DNA of 64,000 nucleotides from Halomonas faecis (GTDB lineage: Bacteria; Pseudomonadota; Gammaproteobacteria; Pseudomonadales; Halomonadaceae), in assembly GCF_010993975.1 (NCBI RefSeq), contig NZ_JAACZO010000043.1, positions 62,001 through 126,000 of the forward strand, in the 5' to 3' direction. Both the position numbers and the translations under genes were made by a program. Each line of letters begins with the position of its first letter. The stretch's first letter is position 1. Below are positions 1-8,261 of this stretch, piece after piece. The notes beneath the pieces are model-generated. The model did not search any database and was not told where the DNA came from. It saw only the letters and a program-made list of their open reading frames with translations.

Positions 1-2
1 GC

Positions 3-722
3 GGCGTTGCCGTCGTCAGCATCGTGGTCGGCGGCCTGTGGCCGCTGGCGGCGGGCGCCTGGCGACCGCTCACCGCGCTGTCGCTGATGCTGGCGACCTG
101 GATCGTGCTGACGGCCGGCAAGGATATCCATCGCCGCCTGGGTAGCCGCCGCCAGCCGCTCGCCACGCGTCTCCGGCGGGTGCTGCGGCCCTCGTTCATC
201 GGCATGCACCTGGCCCACGTGGGGTTGGCGCTGGTGGTGGTGGCCATCGCCATGGTCAAGACCTACGAAGTGGAACGCGACGTGCGCCTGGCGCCCGGTC
301 AAAGCGCCACGGTGGCGGGCTACGACTTCCGCATGGATAGCGTCTCCATCGTGGAGGGCCCCAACTACGAGGCCGATCAGGCGACTCTCGAGGTGACGCG
401 CGACGGTCGGCCGGTGGCGACCCTCGTTCCCCAGCGGCGCTACTACGATACCCAGCCCGACATGCCCATGAATCAGGCGTCGCTGCATCGGGCCCCGACT
501 CGCGACGTCTATGTCTCGCTCGGCGAGCGGCTGGAAGGCGATGCCTGGAGCCTGCGGCTCTACTACAAGCCCTACATGTTCTGGATGTGGTCCGGCGCGC
601 TGATGCTCGCCCTGGGTGGCCTGCTGGCCGCGGCGGACAAGCGCTACCGTCTGCGCCAGCGCCGCAAGGCGGCGGTGCGGCCATCGGGCGCTATCATCCG
701 GGAAGAAGGAGTCGGCACATGA
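3..722 (+). CDS. ccmF: Cytochrome c maturation heme lyase CcmF, C-terminal part (5' truncated by window)
   Basis: Only about the last 239 codons are present; the frame is open from the first bases of the window. The visible part has hydrophobic segments near its start and around residues 75-80, a periplasmic domain, and a last membrane segment (YMFWMWSGALMLALGGLLAA) before a basic tail, as expected for the end of CcmF. CcmF, with CcmH/CcmI, ligates heme to CxxCH motifs of apocytochromes in the periplasm. The stop overlaps the ccmG start (ATGA), so the two are translationally coupled. The operon supplies the c-type cytochromes encoded just downstream, such as NirS and the NirT-like protein. 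Confidence 0.93.
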   Translation, partial: GVAVVSIVVGGLWPLAAGAWRPLTALSLMLATWIVLTAGKDIHRRLGSRRQPLATRLRRVLRPSFIGMHLAHVGLALVVVAIAMVKTYEVERDVRLAPGQSATVAGYDFRMDSVSIVEGPNYEADQATLEVTRDGRPVATLVPQRRYYDTQPDMPMNQASLHRAPTRDVYVSLGERLEGDAWSLRLYYKPYMFWMWSGALMLALGGLLAAADKRYRLRQRRKAAVRPSGAIIREEGVGT

Positions 723-1264
723 GATGGCGAATCCTCGTGCCCCTGGTGGCCGTGCTCGCTCTGCTGGGCGTGCTGCTGGTCGGCCTGGGCCTCAACAGCC
801 GCGAACTGCCCTCGCCGTTGGTAGGGCAGCCGGCCCCCGCCTTCTCGCTCACGGCACTGGAAGATCCGGAAACGCGGCTCACCGAGGTGGATTTCACCGG
901 TGAGGTGGCGCTGGTCAACGTCTGGGCCACCTGGTGCAGTACCTGCCGGGCCGAGAAGCCGCTGCTCATGGCGTTGGCGGAAGAGGGCATCCCCATCCAC
1001 GGCATCAACTACCGCGACGAGCGTGCGGCGGCGCTGCGCTACCTCGAGATCAGTGATGATCCGTACCGTACCATCGCCTACGACCCCGACGGCGATGTCG
1101 GCATGGAGTGGGGCGTCTATGCCACGCCGGAGACCTATCTGCTCGATGCCGAGGGAGTGATTCGCTACAAGCGTACCGGGCCACTGAGTCGCGAGCTGAT
1201 TCGCGAGGAAGTGTTGCCGCTGATCGACGAGCTGCGCGCCGAGCAGCGGGAGGCCTCGTCATGA
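719..1264 (+). CDS. ccmG: Thiol:disulfide interchange protein CcmG/DsbE
   Basis: A 181-residue protein with one N-terminal membrane anchor (LVPLVAVLALLGVLLVGLGL) and a periplasmic thioredoxin-like domain. The redox motif WATWCSTC and the following cis-proline region (YATPETYLLD) are typical of CcmG, which reduces apocytochrome cysteines before heme attachment. The start was chosen at the ATG that overlaps the ccmF stop and follows GAAGAAGGAG. The stop in turn overlaps the ccmH start by four bases. Family assignment is secure; the CSTC active-site pair is a minor variant of the common CxxC. Confidence 0.95.
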   Translation: MRWRILVPLVAVLALLGVLLVGLGLNSRELPSPLVGQPAPAFSLTALEDPETRLTEVDFTGEVALVNVWATWCSTCRAEKPLLMALAEEGIPIHGINYRDERAAALRYLEISDDPYRTIAYDPDGDVGMEWGVYATPETYLLDAEGVIRYKRTGPLSRELIREEVLPLIDELRAEQREASS

Positions 1265-1764
1265 TAGGGCGCTTTTCCGAGGGCTTATCGCGCACGGTGG
1301 TCACTGCGCTGCCCTGGCTACTGGTGGGCTGGCTGTTGCCGGCAGGCTTGGCTCTGGCTCTGGCCATCGGGGAGCCCGGCGATTTCGCCAGCGAGGCCGA
1401 GCGCGAGCAGTACCAGAGGTTGATTCGTGAACTGCGCTGCACGGTGTGTCAGGGCGAGACGATTCATGAATCCAACGCCACGTTGGCCGGCGACATGCGG
1501 CGGCGCGTCTACGAGATGACCCGTGACGGCCAGAGCGCCGAGGCCATCGTCGCTTTCATGGTGGCGCGCTATGGCGACTACGTACGCTATCGCCCTCCGC
1601 TGCAGGCTAATACCGCCCTGCTGTGGGCCAGCCCTTTCCTGCTGTTGCTGGTCGGCGGCGTGGTGTGGTGGCAGGTAGTGCGAGGGCGTCGTGCCATGGT
1701 GGCGCGGCCCACGTTCACGGCCGAGGAGCGAACGGCGCTCGAGCGTCTGCGCCGTGGCGACTGA
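1261..1764 (+). CDS. ccmH: Cytochrome c-type biogenesis protein CcmH
   Basis: A 167-residue protein with a signal/anchor segment at residues 10-35, the diagnostic LRCTVCQ motif (LRCxxCQ) soon after, and a second membrane helix (ALLWASPFLLLLVGGVVWW) near the C terminus. CcmH binds apocytochrome c thiols as part of the heme lyase. It is the short, single-domain form; the TPR part is encoded by the next gene, ccmI. The ATG start overlaps the ccmG stop. Confidence 0.95.
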   Translation: MIGRFSEGLSRTVVTALPWLLVGWLLPAGLALALAIGEPGDFASEAEREQYQRLIRELRCTVCQGETIHESNATLAGDMRRRVYEMTRDGQSAEAIVAFMVARYGDYVRYRPPLQANTALLWASPFLLLLVGGVVWWQVVRGRRAMVARPTFTAEERTALERLRRGD

Positions 1765-1793
1765 TTCTTGCGACTGACCCGGGGAGGTGGGTG

Positions 1794-2669
1794 ATGAACG
1801 GGTTGTTCCTGATGGCGGCGCTGGTGCTCTGTCTGGTGGCGCTGGCTTTCGTGGCCTACCCGCTGCTGAGCTCCGGCCGACAAGCGGATGCCGACAGCCA
1901 GGCGGACGTCAACCGGGCGGTGCACCGAGACCGCGTGCGCGAACTCGACCAGGACCTGGCCGCCGGCACCCTGACCCAGGCGCAGTACGACCTGGCGTTG
2001 GCCGATCTGGAGCGCGAACTGCTCGATAGCGGTGCCTTGGCCGAGGACAGCTCGACGGTGCGGCCGCGGTCGCGGCGGTTGGCGATGGTCGCTGCGGCAC
2101 TCTGTCTGGGCGGTCTGCCCTTTGCGGCCATGGGACTCTACCTCGGTGTCGGCAGTGCCGAGACGGTCTTCACCACCGCCGATCCGGCGACGAACGAAGC
2201 GCCATCGGTGTCGGCAGAGGGCCGTCAGCGTGAGTTCGAGATGCTGGTGCAGCAGCTGCAGGGGCGCCTCGCCGAGAGCCCCGGCGATCTCGACAGCTGG
2301 ATGCTGCTGGGGCGCACCCAGGTGTACCTGGATGACCTGGCCGCCGCGGAGCGGGCCTTCCGTGAGGCCATGGCCCACGGCGGCGACCGCGACCCCGACG
2401 CGCTGACCCGCTATGCCGACCTCCTGGCCGAGCGCCAGGGGGGCTTGAGCGGCGAGCCGGCAACGCTCATCGAGAAGGCGCTGGAGATCGACCCCGATCA
2501 CCCGCAGGGGCTGTGGATGGCCGGAAGCCTGGCATTCCAGAACCAGGAGCTGGCCACCGCCAGACGGCACTGGGAGCGCCTGCTCGAGGTGCTGCCGTCC
2601 GAGTCGCGCGAGGCCGAGATCATTCGCGGCAACCTGGACCGGGTGGGTGCGGCAACCGGCGAGGGCTGA
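1794..2669 (+). CDS. ccmI: Cytochrome c maturation TPR protein CcmI
   Basis: A 291-residue protein. The N terminus is a membrane helix (FLMAALVLCLVALAFVAYPLL) followed by a coiled region (RDRVRELDQDLAAGTLTQ), a second helix near residue 105 and a TPR region (residues 150-270, with LDSWMLLGRTQVYLDDLAAAERAFREA as a recognisable repeat). This layout is that of CcmI, the apocytochrome chaperone of the heme lyase. The start is the ATG after GGGGAGGTGGGTG, 29 bases after ccmH. Last gene of the ccm operon; the next gene is a regulator on the same strand. Confidence 0.92.
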   Translation: MNGLFLMAALVLCLVALAFVAYPLLSSGRQADADSQADVNRAVHRDRVRELDQDLAAGTLTQAQYDLALADLERELLDSGALAEDSSTVRPRSRRLAMVAAALCLGGLPFAAMGLYLGVGSAETVFTTADPATNEAPSVSAEGRQREFEMLVQQLQGRLAESPGDLDSWMLLGRTQVYLDDLAAAERAFREAMAHGGDRDPDALTRYADLLAERQGGLSGEPATLIEKALEIDPDHPQGLWMAGSLAFQNQELATARRHWERLLEVLPSESREAEIIRGNLDRVGAATGEG

Positions 2670-2698
2670 GACGACAACGCTTAGCGTGGGAGGTGCAT

Positions 2699-3466
2699 AT
2701 GAAAACGCCACTGAGTCGAGACGCCCTGCAGGCCGTTCGGCAGGTGCCGCTGTTCACGGGGCTGGCCGACGACACCTTGGCGCTGTTGACGTCGGGCGCT
2801 CTGGAGCGCAGCTATCGCCGCGGCACCCTGCTGTTCAGCGAAGGGGAACCGGCGGACCGTTTCTACGTGGTGCTCGACGGTTGGATCAAGCTGTTTCGTG
2901 AGAGCCCCGACGGCAACGAGTGCATGGTGGGACTGTTCACCCGCGGCGAATCCTTTGCCGAAGCGGCCATGTTCGACCGCCTGGGCTTTCCGGTGAATGC
3001 CGCGGTGGCCGAGGATGCCCGTCTGCTGATCTTCACCGCCGATCACTTCCTCACCACCCTGGAGCGGAACCACGGTCTGGCACTCAACCTGCTGGCGAAC
3101 CTCTCCAGCATGCTGCGTTACCTGGTACGCCAGCTCGACCAGTTGACCAATCAGCCCACCTATCAGCGCCTGGCGGCCTTCATCGTCTCGTTGTGTCCGC
3201 GCGATGCCGGGGCGGCCACCGTTTGCCTGCCCTGTGACAAGCTGCTGATCGCCGGCCGGCTGGGCATGAAACCGGAGAGCTTCTCGCGGGCCATGGCACG
3301 GCTCAAGGAGGTCGGCGTGAGCTGCGAACGCAACTGCGTGCAGATCGATGACATTGCCGCGCTTCGTGACTTTGCCAGCGGGGCTGAGGTTGCCGCCATT
3401 CCAGGGGGAGGACTCGGCGGCACGGCGGCCCGCTCGTCTTCGCCATCGACCCTGGCCATGCGCTGA
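2699..3466 (+). CDS. dnr: Crp/Fnr-family transcriptional regulator, DNR type
   Basis: A 255-residue protein: cyclic-nucleotide-binding-like sensor fold (residues 15-120, with the GEPADRFYVVLDGWIKLF signature), a dimerisation helix and a winged helix-turn-helix (RLGMKPESFSRAMARLKEVG). It lacks the N-terminal cysteine cluster of FNR, which fits the DNR/NnrR branch that senses NO through heme. Location supports this: the next gene is nirS, preceded by two DNR-type palindromes. The start is the ATG after GGGAGGTGCAT, 29 bases after ccmI. The last 25 residues are a low-complexity Gly/Ser tail. Function in denitrification control is inferred from family and context. Confidence 0.85.
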   Translation: MKTPLSRDALQAVRQVPLFTGLADDTLALLTSGALERSYRRGTLLFSEGEPADRFYVVLDGWIKLFRESPDGNECMVGLFTRGESFAEAAMFDRLGFPVNAAVAEDARLLIFTADHFLTTLERNHGLALNLLANLSSMLRYLVRQLDQLTNQPTYQRLAAFIVSLCPRDAGAATVCLPCDKLLIAGRLGMKPESFSRAMARLKEVGVSCERNCVQIDDIAALRDFASGAEVAAIPGGGLGGTAARSSSPSTLAMR

Positions 3467-3532
3467 TCCACCGGGCGTCGGAGAGGCGTCAAGGTGGTCG
3501 GCGTCGCTTTGATGATTTAGTTGATGCCTCAT

Positions 3533-3576
3533 CTGACATAAGTCAACTCCAGAATGCATCTATTGACAGTGGTCAA
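3533..3576. promoter_or_regulatory. Tandem DNR/FNR-type boxes upstream of nirS
   Basis: Two palindromes are visible: CTGACATAAGTCAA at 3533-3546 and TTGACAGTGGTCAA at 3563-3576. The second is a perfect dyad; the first has one mismatch. Their centres are 30 bases apart, about three helical turns, so both would lie on the same DNA face. They sit 126-169 bases upstream of the nirS ATG and directly downstream of the dnr gene. DNR/FNR family sites have the form TTGAy-N4-rTCAA. Binding is inferred. Confidence 0.8.
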
Positions 3577-3701
3577 GTGAGGGTGGGGCCAAAGCTGCTA
3601 CTACTAACGCAGGTGGAGGGTGGCAATGAATCCGGCGACCACAGCCGGGTCGGGCACCCGCCAGCCACTACCCGAAGGGGAAACCAAGCGAGGCACGTGT
3701 T

Positions 3702-5312
3702 ATGTACAAGAGAGCTTTGAGCAAGGGGATCTTCGCCCTCAGCTTCCCGCTGGCCGCCCTGGCCGGCACTGCCCAGGCGGCGGCACCGGAGCTGAGCGCC
3801 GAGGAAACGGAGCGCGCCAGCGACATCTACTTCCAGCGCTGCGCGGGCTGTCACGGCACCACGCGGAACGGTGCCACCGGCCCCGACCTGCTGCCGGAGA
3901 ACACCCAGGAGCTGGGCCAGCGTCGTCTGGAGAGCATCATCACCCTGGGTACCGAAGGCGGCATGAACAACTTCGACGGCATGCTCTCGGAAGACGAGAT
4001 CACGCTGATTTCGAAGTACATCCAGAACGAGCCGGTCGATCCGCCGGAGATGTCGCTGGCCGACATGAAGGAGCGCTGGAAGGTCTTCGTCGAGCCCGAG
4101 GACCTGCCCACTGAGCCCCAGCACGATCTCAACTGGGAAAACTTCATGGTCACCATCCTGCGTGACCGTGGCGCCATGGGCATCATCGATGCCGACACCA
4201 AGGAGCTGGTCACCGAGGTCGAGACCGGCTATGCCGTGCACGTGGCCAAGGAGAGCTCCGATGGCCGCTTCTGGTACGTCCAGGGCCGCGACGGTCGTCT
4301 CTCCAAGATCGACCTGTGGATGGACCCACCCCAGGTGACCGCCGAGGTCTTCATCGGCTATGACGCCCGCGACGTGGCCGTTTCCCACTACGGCGAGTGG
4401 AAGGACAAGTACGTCATCGGTGGCGCCTACTGGCCGCCGCACGCCGTGATCACCGATGCCGACACCATGGAGCCGCTCAAGGTCATCTCCACCCGCAGCT
4501 ACGATACGGAAGGCAACTTCCGCAACGAGGCTCGCGTGGCGGCACTGTACAACACGCCGCATGCGCCGACCTTCCTGGTCAACGTCAAGGAGTCCGGTCA
4601 GGTCTGGCAGGTCGACTACAGCGACCTCGACAACCTGCGCGTCGACATGATGGAGACTGCCGAGTACCTGCACGACGGCTTCTTCGACCCGACCGGTCGC
4701 TACTTCCAGATCGCGGCCAACATGAGCGACAAGATGGTGTTCATCGACACCGAAACGCGCAAGAAGATCAGCATGCTGGAGACTGGCGTCAAGCCCCATC
4801 CGGGGCCGGGTGCCAACTGGGACGATCCGGAGTGTGGCCCGGTGGCCGGCACCACCCACCTGGGCGAAGGCCGCATGACCTTCTGGGGCAACGATCCCGA
4901 AGGGCATCCCGACCAGGCGTGGCAGATCTGCGACAGCGTCGAGACCGACGGTCCGGGGCTGTTCGTACGCACGCACCCCGACTCCGACAACGTCTGGATC
5001 GATCAGGCCATGCACCCCGAGGCCGACGTCAACCAGTGGGTCATGGTCATGAACAAGGAGACCCGCGAGCTGACGCCGGTCCACGTGGCCGACCGCCCTG
5101 CCGAGCATGACGCCGTGGCGGTGCACATGGAGTACGACCAGACCGGTACCGAGGTGTGGGTCTCCATCTGGGCGCGCGGCGAAGGCCACCAGGACGATGG
5201 CGCCATCGTCGTTTACGACGACAAGACGCTGGAAGAGAAGGCGCGCGTCGAAGGCCTGAACACGCCGACCGGCAAGTTCAACGTCTACAACCGCAAGAAG
5301 CACATCGGCTGA
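3702..5312 (+). CDS. nirS: Cytochrome cd1 nitrite reductase NirS
   Basis: A 536-residue periplasmic enzyme that reduces nitrite to nitric oxide. There is a Sec-type signal peptide (residues 1-27), a cytochrome c domain with CAGCH at residues 47-51, then an eight-bladed beta-propeller heme d1 domain with NirS motifs such as VQGRDGRLSKIDLW, GAYWPPHAVITD and HDGFFDPTGRYFQIAANMSD. Length is normal for NirS. The heme d1 biosynthesis genes (nirE, nirF, nirD/L/G/H, nirJ) that often follow are absent, so d1 must be made from another locus. The gene has its own promoter region with DNR boxes and is followed at once by a strong terminator-like hairpin. Confidence 0.97.
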   Translation: MYKRALSKGIFALSFPLAALAGTAQAAAPELSAEETERASDIYFQRCAGCHGTTRNGATGPDLLPENTQELGQRRLESIITLGTEGGMNNFDGMLSEDEITLISKYIQNEPVDPPEMSLADMKERWKVFVEPEDLPTEPQHDLNWENFMVTILRDRGAMGIIDADTKELVTEVETGYAVHVAKESSDGRFWYVQGRDGRLSKIDLWMDPPQVTAEVFIGYDARDVAVSHYGEWKDKYVIGGAYWPPHAVITDADTMEPLKVISTRSYDTEGNFRNEARVAALYNTPHAPTFLVNVKESGQVWQVDYSDLDNLRVDMMETAEYLHDGFFDPTGRYFQIAANMSDKMVFIDTETRKKISMLETGVKPHPGPGANWDDPECGPVAGTTHLGEGRMTFWGNDPEGHPDQAWQICDSVETDGPGLFVRTHPDSDNVWIDQAMHPEADVNQWVMVMNKETRELTPVHVADRPAEHDAVAVHMEYDQTGTEVWVSIWARGEGHQDDGAIVVYDDKTLEEKARVEGLNTPTGKFNVYNRKKHIG

Positions 5313-5327
5313 TCAATGGCCGAGCCC

Positions 5328-5361
5328 GCCGGGGCGCCTTCGGGCGCTCCGGCCTCTTCTT
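5328..5361 (+). terminator. nirS terminator-like hairpin with UUCG loop
   Basis: GCCGGGGCGCC and GGCGCTCCGGC form an 11-bp stem (one G-U pair) closed by a TTCG tetraloop, followed by CTCTTCTT. It starts 16 bases after the nirS stop. The pyrimidine tract is not a pure T run, so termination efficiency is uncertain. Confidence 0.75.
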
Positions 5362-5362
5362 C

Positions 5363-5396
5363 AGCCACTCCCGCTGCGTCACGAGCGGGAGTGGCT
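5363..5396. terminator. Second strong hairpin between nirS and the NirT-like gene
   Basis: AGCCACTCCCGCT at 5363-5375 and AGCGGGAGTGGCT at 5384-5396 are exact complements, giving a 13-bp stem with an 8-base loop. It lies two bases after the first hairpin. No T tract follows, so it may protect the nirS 3' end or attenuate expression of the next gene. Confidence 0.6.
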
Positions 5397-5487
5397 GGGC
5401 AAGGGGCCGGACACGACAACCACAACCCGACGGCAGGGCAGGCAATGAAAGCGACAACTCGTGTCACGACATATTCGGGAGACTGAC

Positions 5488-7167
5488 ATGCAAGGGGAGC
5501 GTCCACGCAACTGGCGCAAGATCACGATCATGGGGGCGTCGATCAGTGCCGCCGTGGTTTTCTTCGTGGCGGGCATCTTGTTCTGGGGCGGCTTCAATAC
5601 CGTGATGGAAGCCACCAACAACCTCAAATTCTGCAGTTCGACCTGCCACGAGATGAGCTGGGTCTATGAGGAGTATCAGGATCGCCCGCACTATGAGAAT
5701 GCCACCGGGGTGGGTGCCGAGTGCTCCGACTGCCACGTGCCCGATGCCTGGGGCCCCAAGATGATCCGCAAGATCCAGGCCAGCCGTGAGGTGTGGCACT
5801 GGATGCTGGGGACCATCGATACCAAGGAGAAGTTCGAGGGCAAACGCCTCGATCTGGCGGAGAACGTCTGGCGCTCCATGCTCAAGACCGATTCCCGCGA
5901 GTGTCGCAACTGCCACGACTGGTCGCACATGGACCTCGAGGAACAGGCCCAGCGCGCCAGTCGCGAGCACTCCCGCGCCTTCGAGCAGGGCCAGACCTGC
6001 ATCGAGTGTCACCAGGGCATCGCCCACGAGCTGCCCGAGAACTGGGATGAGTCCGAGGTGTGGGCCGGCCGCTTCGATTACGATACCGAAGCGGATGCCG
6101 ATACCGTGGGCGACGAGCCTGAGATGCCGCTGGAAGCCGAAGATCTCGGCGAAGCCAAGGCGGTGGAAGATGATCTTGCCGCATCCCTTGACTGGGATGA
6201 GCTGCCAGCCGTTGACTTGACGCTGTTCCTGCCCGGTCAGGCCTCCATCGAGTGGATCCAGGACGGCAGCGAGCATGGCGGTGGTCGCGCCTTCAGCTTC
6301 GGCGATCGCTGCATCTGGTGCCACCAGGGCGAAGAAGAAGACATCGGGGCTCTCGCGGTTTCCGGCGAGAAGATCGAGACCTTCGATCTGGGCGACAAGC
6401 GTGGCCACGTACCGATGAGCGTCAAAACGGCCTTCGACGACGACTACCTCTACATGCAGTTCCAGTGGGAGGAAGGCGAGCACGCGCCGCTGCCCTTCGC
6501 CGAGAACGACGGCAAGATGGATCCCGACAACCCCTTCAAGTTGACCCTGAGTCTCTCTGACGATCGCGTCGACATGGCAGAGAAGGCGGGCTGTTGGGCG
6601 AGCTGCCACCACGATTCGCGGCACATGCCCGATGCGCCGGAGGCGGATGCTTTGGCCACCAGCGATCTGGTCGAGCGGTTGGATCTCTCCGACGGTGTGA
6701 CCAAGTACATCGGCGAGAGCCGCACCGAGATCGAGGTGCGGGGTCGTCGCGGTGCAGCCCGTGGCGGCTGGGACAAGCTCAAGGAAGAAGCGGAGATCCA
6801 GGAGCTGCTCGACGGCGGTGCCTATCTCAACCTGGCGCGCTACAAGAGCGGCGACGGTTCCACCGAATCCGGCTACGTTCTCGACGAGCGCCATTTCAGC
6901 GACAGCGAGGCCGTGGTATTCAGCGCCGAAGAGGAAGACGGCGTGTGGACGGCCTACCTGACGCGTGCGCTCAAGACCGGCGTGGAAGGCGACAAGCCGC
7001 TCGATCTCGACAAGCTCTACAGCGTCAACATCGCGTTGCACGACGACTTCGCCGACTCGCGCTTCCACCATGTGTCCTGGCAGTACGGCCTGGCCTTCGG
7101 CGTCGAAGATCCCGACGAGACGTTCGGAGCCGACATGGTGGAGATCAACGCCACGCGCGTTGAATGA
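5488..7167 (+). CDS. NapC/NirT-type multiheme cytochrome fused to an ethylbenzene-dehydrogenase-type heme domain
   Basis: A 559-residue protein. Residues 15-38 form a membrane anchor. Residues 40-185 are NapC/NirT-like with four heme motifs: C49-x3-C53-H (one residue longer than usual), CSDCH 79-83, CRNCH 139-143 and CIECH 171-175. NirT-type proteins pass quinol electrons to periplasmic reductases, here probably NirS. An acidic linker follows (residues 195-240). Residues 245-559 resemble the heme-binding domain of the ethylbenzene dehydrogenase gamma/cytochrome c-552 group (YLYMQFQW, strand-rich C terminus) and carry CIWCH 275-279 and another CxxxCH at 369-374. Up to six hemes in total. The ATG was chosen because GGGAGAC precedes it. 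The fusion is seen directly; the electron route is inferred. Confidence 0.85.
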   Translation: MQGERPRNWRKITIMGASISAAVVFFVAGILFWGGFNTVMEATNNLKFCSSTCHEMSWVYEEYQDRPHYENATGVGAECSDCHVPDAWGPKMIRKIQASREVWHWMLGTIDTKEKFEGKRLDLAENVWRSMLKTDSRECRNCHDWSHMDLEEQAQRASREHSRAFEQGQTCIECHQGIAHELPENWDESEVWAGRFDYDTEADADTVGDEPEMPLEAEDLGEAKAVEDDLAASLDWDELPAVDLTLFLPGQASIEWIQDGSEHGGGRAFSFGDRCIWCHQGEEEDIGALAVSGEKIETFDLGDKRGHVPMSVKTAFDDDYLYMQFQWEEGEHAPLPFAENDGKMDPDNPFKLTLSLSDDRVDMAEKAGCWASCHHDSRHMPDAPEADALATSDLVERLDLSDGVTKYIGESRTEIEVRGRRGAARGGWDKLKEEAEIQELLDGGAYLNLARYKSGDGSTESGYVLDERHFSDSEAVVFSAEEEDGVWTAYLTRALKTGVEGDKPLDLDKLYSVNIALHDDFADSRFHHVSWQYGLAFGVEDPDETFGADMVEINATRVE

Positions 7168-7193
7168 CGCGCCATACAGGAGAGGACGCTCTC

Positions 7194-7538
7194 ATGCGAC
7201 ATCCGCGACTGACACTCGGTGCTACCGCCCTGGCCGCCCTGCTTACGGGCGGGGTGGCCCTGGCCGGCGACTCGGTGGTCGAAGTGGAGATGCTCGAGTA
7301 CGGCTACCATCCTGCGGAACTGGAAATCGAGGCTGGCACCACGGTGCGCTGGGTCAATAGCGAGAAGCGCACCAGCCATGACATCTACTTCCCCGAGGAA
7401 GATGTCGGCTCGCAGCGCCTGTTCCCCGAGGAGAGCTGGGAGCGCACCTTCGACGAACCGGGTACCTATCCCTACCACTGCCGTCCCCACGAGAATCGCG
7501 ACATGGATGGCGTGGTAACGGTGGTGCCGGCCGAGTGA
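7194..7538 (+). CDS. Small periplasmic cupredoxin (plastocyanin/azurin fold)
   Basis: A 114-residue protein with a signal peptide ending at VALAG (about residue 25) and a type 1 copper site: His62 (TSHDIYF), Cys96, His99 and Met104 (YHCRPHENRDM). It probably shuttles electrons in the periplasm, possibly to NirS or NosZ as pseudoazurin does, though it is not a recognised pseudoazurin by length. The start is the ATG after AGGAGAGG, 26 bases after the multiheme cytochrome, so the two are likely cotranscribed. Confidence 0.85.
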   Translation: MRHPRLTLGATALAALLTGGVALAGDSVVEVEMLEYGYHPAELEIEAGTTVRWVNSEKRTSHDIYFPEEDVGSQRLFPEESWERTFDEPGTYPYHCRPHENRDMDGVVTVVPAE

Positions 7539-7612
7539 TGCCAGACATCATGCATCGATGCGGTGGCTGGCCGAGACCGGTCACCGCGTCCCTAGTATCA
7601 AGAGGAACGAAA

Positions 7613-8161
7613 ATGCAACGATTCGTTCGAGCCTCGGGCTGGCTTGGCGGCTGTCTGGCCGTCCTGGCATTCTCCGGGGCGCTGGCGGCTGAGGGGCCGG
7701 CCGGCTATCGCAGCGCCGAGTTCGGCATGTCCTACCAGGAGGTCATGTCGGCACTGGGCAACGATGACGCCGTGGTCAATCTCTCCGTCGAGGAGACCGA
7801 GGATGGCGACCGGATCATCGATGGCGAGCTTCAGGCCGATGAGGCGCCCGAGACAGACCTGCGCTACGTTTTTCCGGCGGGGGGCGATGAGCTGGCGCTG
7901 GTGGTCACCTTTCATCCCGATGTCGCGGAACGTGAGCAGGTCATTGCGCAGCTCGAAGCGAACCACGGCGATCCCTGGGAGGAAGAGATGGCCGAGTGGT
8001 GGTTCGAGCAGCTTCAGGAGGGAATGCCCGAGCCCCCGCAGAGCCTGATGGTGTGGGGCGGCAGCGGCGACGAAACGGCGCAGCGGGGCCGCTTCGTGCG
8101 TCTATGGACCTTCGATGACTATCTCTCGGTGGAGTATCTCGATACGCAACGATTCGAGTGA
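7613..8161 (+). CDS. Secreted protein of unknown function
   Basis: A 182-residue acidic protein with a signal peptide (cleavage near SGALAAEG). The mature part has the pattern EFGMSYQEVMSALG followed by a strand-rich region and a Trp-rich segment (EEEMAEWWFEQLQEG). I do not recognise a family. It lies between two copper proteins in the block behind nirS, so a periplasmic role in denitrification or copper handling is possible but unsupported by motifs. The start is the ATG after AAGAGGAAC. Confidence 0.7.
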   Translation: MQRFVRASGWLGGCLAVLAFSGALAAEGPAGYRSAEFGMSYQEVMSALGNDDAVVNLSVEETEDGDRIIDGELQADEAPETDLRYVFPAGGDELALVVTFHPDVAEREQVIAQLEANHGDPWEEEMAEWWFEQLQEGMPEPPQSLMVWGGSGDETAQRGRFVRLWTFDDYLSVEYLDTQRFE

Positions 8162-8188
8162 GCGACCGCCGATGGCAGTTCGAGCATG

Positions 8189-8210
8189 GCCGCCCTGCCG
8201 GGGCGGCTTT
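8189..8210 (+). terminator. Hairpin between the unknown secreted gene and the CusF-like gene
   Basis: GCCGCCC at 8189-8195 pairs with GGGCGGC at 8201-8207, followed by TTT. The stem is short and the T run is only three bases, so it may be an attenuator. Confidence 0.45.
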
Positions 8211-8261
8211 GCTATGTGCAGGCGTCGGGCCCGACTCGACGCGATGAGGGAGGAGGCAGTG

